Assembly (NCBI GenBank): GCA_037783545.1
Contig: JBBELK010000449.1
Coordinates: forward strand, 109,704 to 173,703
Direction: 5' to 3'
Source of the DNA: Henricia sp. BOLD:AAB3569
Taxonomy: Eukaryota; Echinodermata; Asteroidea; Spinulosida; Echinasteridae
DNA: 64,000 nt
Part shown: positions 61,570 to 64,000 of the stretch, piece after piece
Layout: each line of letters starts with the position of its first letter
Position numbering within the stretch: position 1 is the first letter of the stretch
Program-made: the position numbers and the translations under genes
Notes under the pieces: model-generated
The model's input: only the letters and a program-made list of their open reading frames with translations
Told to the model about the DNA's origin: nothing
Databases searched by the model: none

Positions 61570-63650
61570 GTTGCTCCCGCAACCTGTGGCTGTCTGTACA
61601 CACCTCTTTGGTGTACTCCTGACTCGTGCGCATGCTCAGTCCTTCGGACTGTCGTTGACACGGCCCAGTTTGGGACGGGATTTTGGTCAAAGTGTGGTCC
61701 AAACGTCGGCAAATTTGGAGGTCGAAAAATGTTCCGACGAACTTCACATTTTGCATGCTCCAAAGACTCTATATTGCGCACTTGTCCTAAAAAATTGACA
61801 GACTTTCGCCGGGAAATGGCAGAGAAATTTCAGAGTTTAGAAAAAAAAGGGGTTGGCGCTATCTGGATGCTCCCGCAACCTGTGGCTGTCTGTACACACC
61901 TCTTTGGTGTACTCCTGACTCGTGCGCATGCTCAGTCCTTCGGACTGTCGTTGACACGGCCCAGTTTGGGACGGGATTTTGGTCAAAGTGTGGTCCAAAC
62001 GTCGGCAAATTTGGAGGTCGAAAAATGTTCCGACGAACTTCAAATTTTGCATGCTCCAAAGACTCTATATTGCGCACTTGTCCTAAAAAATTGACAGACT
62101 TTCGCCGGGAAATGGCAGAGAAATTTCAGAGTTTAGAAAAAAAAGGGGTTGGCGCTTCCTGGTTGCTCCCGCAACCTGTGGCTGTCTGTACACACCTCTT
62201 TGGTGTACTCCTGACTCGTGCGCATGCTCAGTTCTTCGGACTGTCGTTGACACGGCCCAGTTTGGGACGGGATTTTGGTCAAAGAGTGGTCCAAACGTCG
62301 GCAAATTTGGAGGTCGAAAAATGTTCCGACGAACTTCAAATTTTGCATGCTCCAAAGACTCTATATTGCGCACTTGTCCTAAAAAATTGACAGACTTTCG
62401 CCGGGAAATGGCAGAGAAATTTCAGAGTTTAGAAAAAAAAGGGGTTGGCGCTTCCTGGATGCTCCTGCAACCTGTGGCTGTCTGTACACACCTCTTTGGT
62501 GTACTCCTGACTCGTGCGCATGCTCAGTCCTTCGGACTGTCGTTGACACGGCCCAGTTTGGGACGGGATTTTGGTCAAAGTGTGGTCCAAACGTCGGCAA
62601 ATTTGGAGGTCGAAAAATGTTCCGACGAACTTCAAATTTTGCATGCTCCAAAGACTCTATATTGCGCACTTGTCCTAAAAAATTGACAGACTTTCGCCGG
62701 GAAATGGCAGAGAAATTTCAGAGTTTAGAAAAAAAAGGGGTTGGCGCTTCCTGGATGCTCCCGCAACCTGTGGCTGTCTGTACACACCTCTTTGGTGTAC
62801 TCCTGACTCGTGCGCATGCTCAGTCCTTCGGACTGTCGTTGACACGGCCCAGTTTGGGACGGGATTTTGGTCAAAGTGTGGTCCAAACGTCGGCAAATTT
62901 GGAGGTCGAAAAATGTTCCGACGAACTTCACATTTTGCATGCTCCAAAGACTCTATATTGCGCACTTGTCCTAAAAAATTGACAGACTTTCGCCGGGAAA
63001 TGGCAGAGAAATTTCAGAGTTTAGAAAAAAAAGGGGTTGGCGCTATCTGGATGCTCCCGCAACCTGTGGCTGTCTGTACACACCTCTTTGGTGTACTCCT
63101 GACTCGTGCGCATGCTCAGTCCTTCGGACTGTCGTTGACACGGCCCAGTTTGGGACGGGATTTTGGTCAAAGTGTGGTCCAAACGTCGGCAAATTTGGAG
63201 GTCGAAAAATGTTCCGACGAACTTCAAATTTTGCATGCTCCAAAGACTCTATATTGCGCACTTGTCCTAAAAAATTGACAGACTTTCGCCGGGAAATGGC
63301 AGAGAAATTTCAGAGTTTAGAAAAAAAAGGGGTTGGCGCTTCCTGGTTGCTCCCGCAACCTGTGGCTGTCTGTACACACCTCTTTGGTGTACTCCTGACT
63401 CGTGCGCATGCTCAGTCCTTCGGACTGTCGTTGACACGGCCCAGTTTGGGACGGGATTTTGGTCAAAGAGTGGTCCAAACGTCGGCAAATTTGGAGGTCG
63501 AAAAATGTTCCGACGAACTTCAAATTTTGCATGCTCCAAAGACTCTATATTGCGCACTTGTCCTAAAAAATTGACAGACTTTCGCCGGGAAATGGCAGAG
63601 AAATTTCAGAGTTTAGAAAAAAAAGGGGTTGGCGCTTCCTGGATGCTCCC
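61570..63650 (+). repeat. 1184-bp four-monomer unit, tandem (second)
   Basis: CTTCACATTTT (61744, 62928), GGCGCTATCTGG (61855, 63039), CCTGGTTGCTCC (62158, 63342) and GTCAAAGAGTGG (62279, 63463) recur exactly 1184 bp apart. Differences are CAGTTCTTCGG near 62230 in the left copy only and GCTCCTGCAACC near 62461 in the left copy only. The TGGTTGCTC variant is restricted to 61.2-63.4 kb in this window. Confidence 0.9.
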
Positions 63651-64000
63651 GCAACCTGTGGCTGTCTGTACACACCTCTTTGGTGTACTCCTGACTCGTG
63701 CGCATGCTCAGTCCTTCGGACTGTCGTTGACACGGCCCAGTTTGGGACGGGATTTTGGTCAAAGTGTGGTCCAAACGTCGGCAAATTTGGAGGTCGAAAA
63801 ATGTTCCGACGAACTTCAAATTTTGCATGCTCCAAAGACTCTATATTGCGCACTTGTCCTAAAAAATTGACAGACTTTCGCCGGGAAATGGCAGAGAAAT
63901 TTCAGAGTTTAGAAAAAAAAGGGGTTGGCGCTTCCTGGATGCTCCCGCAACCTGTGGCTGTCTGTACACACCTCTTTGGTGTACTCCTGACTCGTGCGCA

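Larger units (their letters stand above)
4025..64000 (+). repeat. 296-bp satellite array, right segment (about 205 monomers)
   Basis: An unbroken direct tandem array to the window edge, which falls in mid-monomer. Adding back the deletions listed below to the distance between the first and last ATGTTCC (4100 and 63801) gives about 205 periods of 296 bp, so essentially no foreign sequence is hidden inside. No inverted monomer was seen. Sub-blocks with private variants and higher-order units are listed separately. Confidence 0.97.

Noticed and set aside
1..64000. CRISPR array
   Set aside because: The repeats are directly adjacent units of 296 bp with no short conserved repeat and unique spacers, no leader and no cas genes.
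1..64000. Retroelement or transposon insertions, including poly-A tails of retroposons
   Set aside because: The A8G4 tract is internal to every monomer and always in the same place. No terminal repeats, target-site duplications, or transposase or reverse-transcriptase reading frames were seen. Period accounting leaves no room for hidden insertions apart from the 205-bp island.
1..64000. 5S rRNA, tRNA or other Pol III gene tandem array
   Set aside because: The period would suit a 5S repeat, but no 5S-like internal control region, tRNA cloverleaf, or convincing A-box and B-box pair is present in the consensus on either strand.

Overview
The window is satellite DNA from end to end. It contains no gene, RNA gene, transposon, CRISPR array or other unique sequence that I can support. 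More than 98 percent of it is a head-to-tail array of one 296-bp monomer (about 215 copies, estimated from length and period with known deletions added back). All copies are in the same orientation, and most differ from the consensus at only a few positions. The array runs off both ends of the window. About 0.8 kb at 3228-4024 is an island of four copies of a second, older-looking 205-bp repeat that is visibly related to the 296-bp monomer.

An uninterrupted array of this size, with strong local homogenisation and nested higher-order repeats (HORs), points to eukaryotic heterochromatin such as a centromeric, pericentromeric or subtelomeric block. The species cannot be named from the sequence. 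The monomer is about 48 percent GC by hand count. It has 16 CpGs where about 17 are expected, so there is no CpG depletion, which argues against a heavily methylated vertebrate-type genome.

Layout: 1-3227, about 11 monomers. 3228-4024, the 205-bp island. 4025 to about 7.8 kb, monomers close to those left of the island, including a copy of a left-side segment displaced by 5160 bp. About 7.8-27 kb, a domain with private variants (a C in the motif TTTCGAGG, monomers shortened to 240 bp, and 536-bp and 1128-bp HORs) that contains two long related segments, 9.8-15.7 kb and 16.6-23.7 kb. 27-33 kb, mostly plain monomers with one 2367-bp displaced repeat. 33.4-36.4 kb, a 1470-bp five-monomer unit in tandem. 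36.8-38.0 kb, a 594-bp dimer in tandem. 38-49 kb, plain monomers, a 1189-bp four-monomer unit in tandem and the first two 245-bp deletion monomers. 49-58.3 kb, a domain marked by CTAAATTGCG, carrying the third 245-bp monomer and repeats displaced by 2023, 1775 and 1184 bp. 59.2-61.3 kb, a cluster of small indels. 61.2-63.7 kb, a domain marked by TGGTTGCTC with another 1184-bp unit.

Long open frames occur on both strands (121 aa and 96 aa per monomer, up to 611 aa at 36444-38279), but I treat them as by-products of a repeat with few stop codons. The same DNA is open in several frames, the long ones appear only when indels make monomer length divisible by three, and variants fall without regard to codon position. 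The main points of interest are the relationship between the two satellite families, a cluster of short dyads in each 296-bp monomer that the 205-bp family lacks, and a readable history of deletion, unequal exchange and segmental copying.
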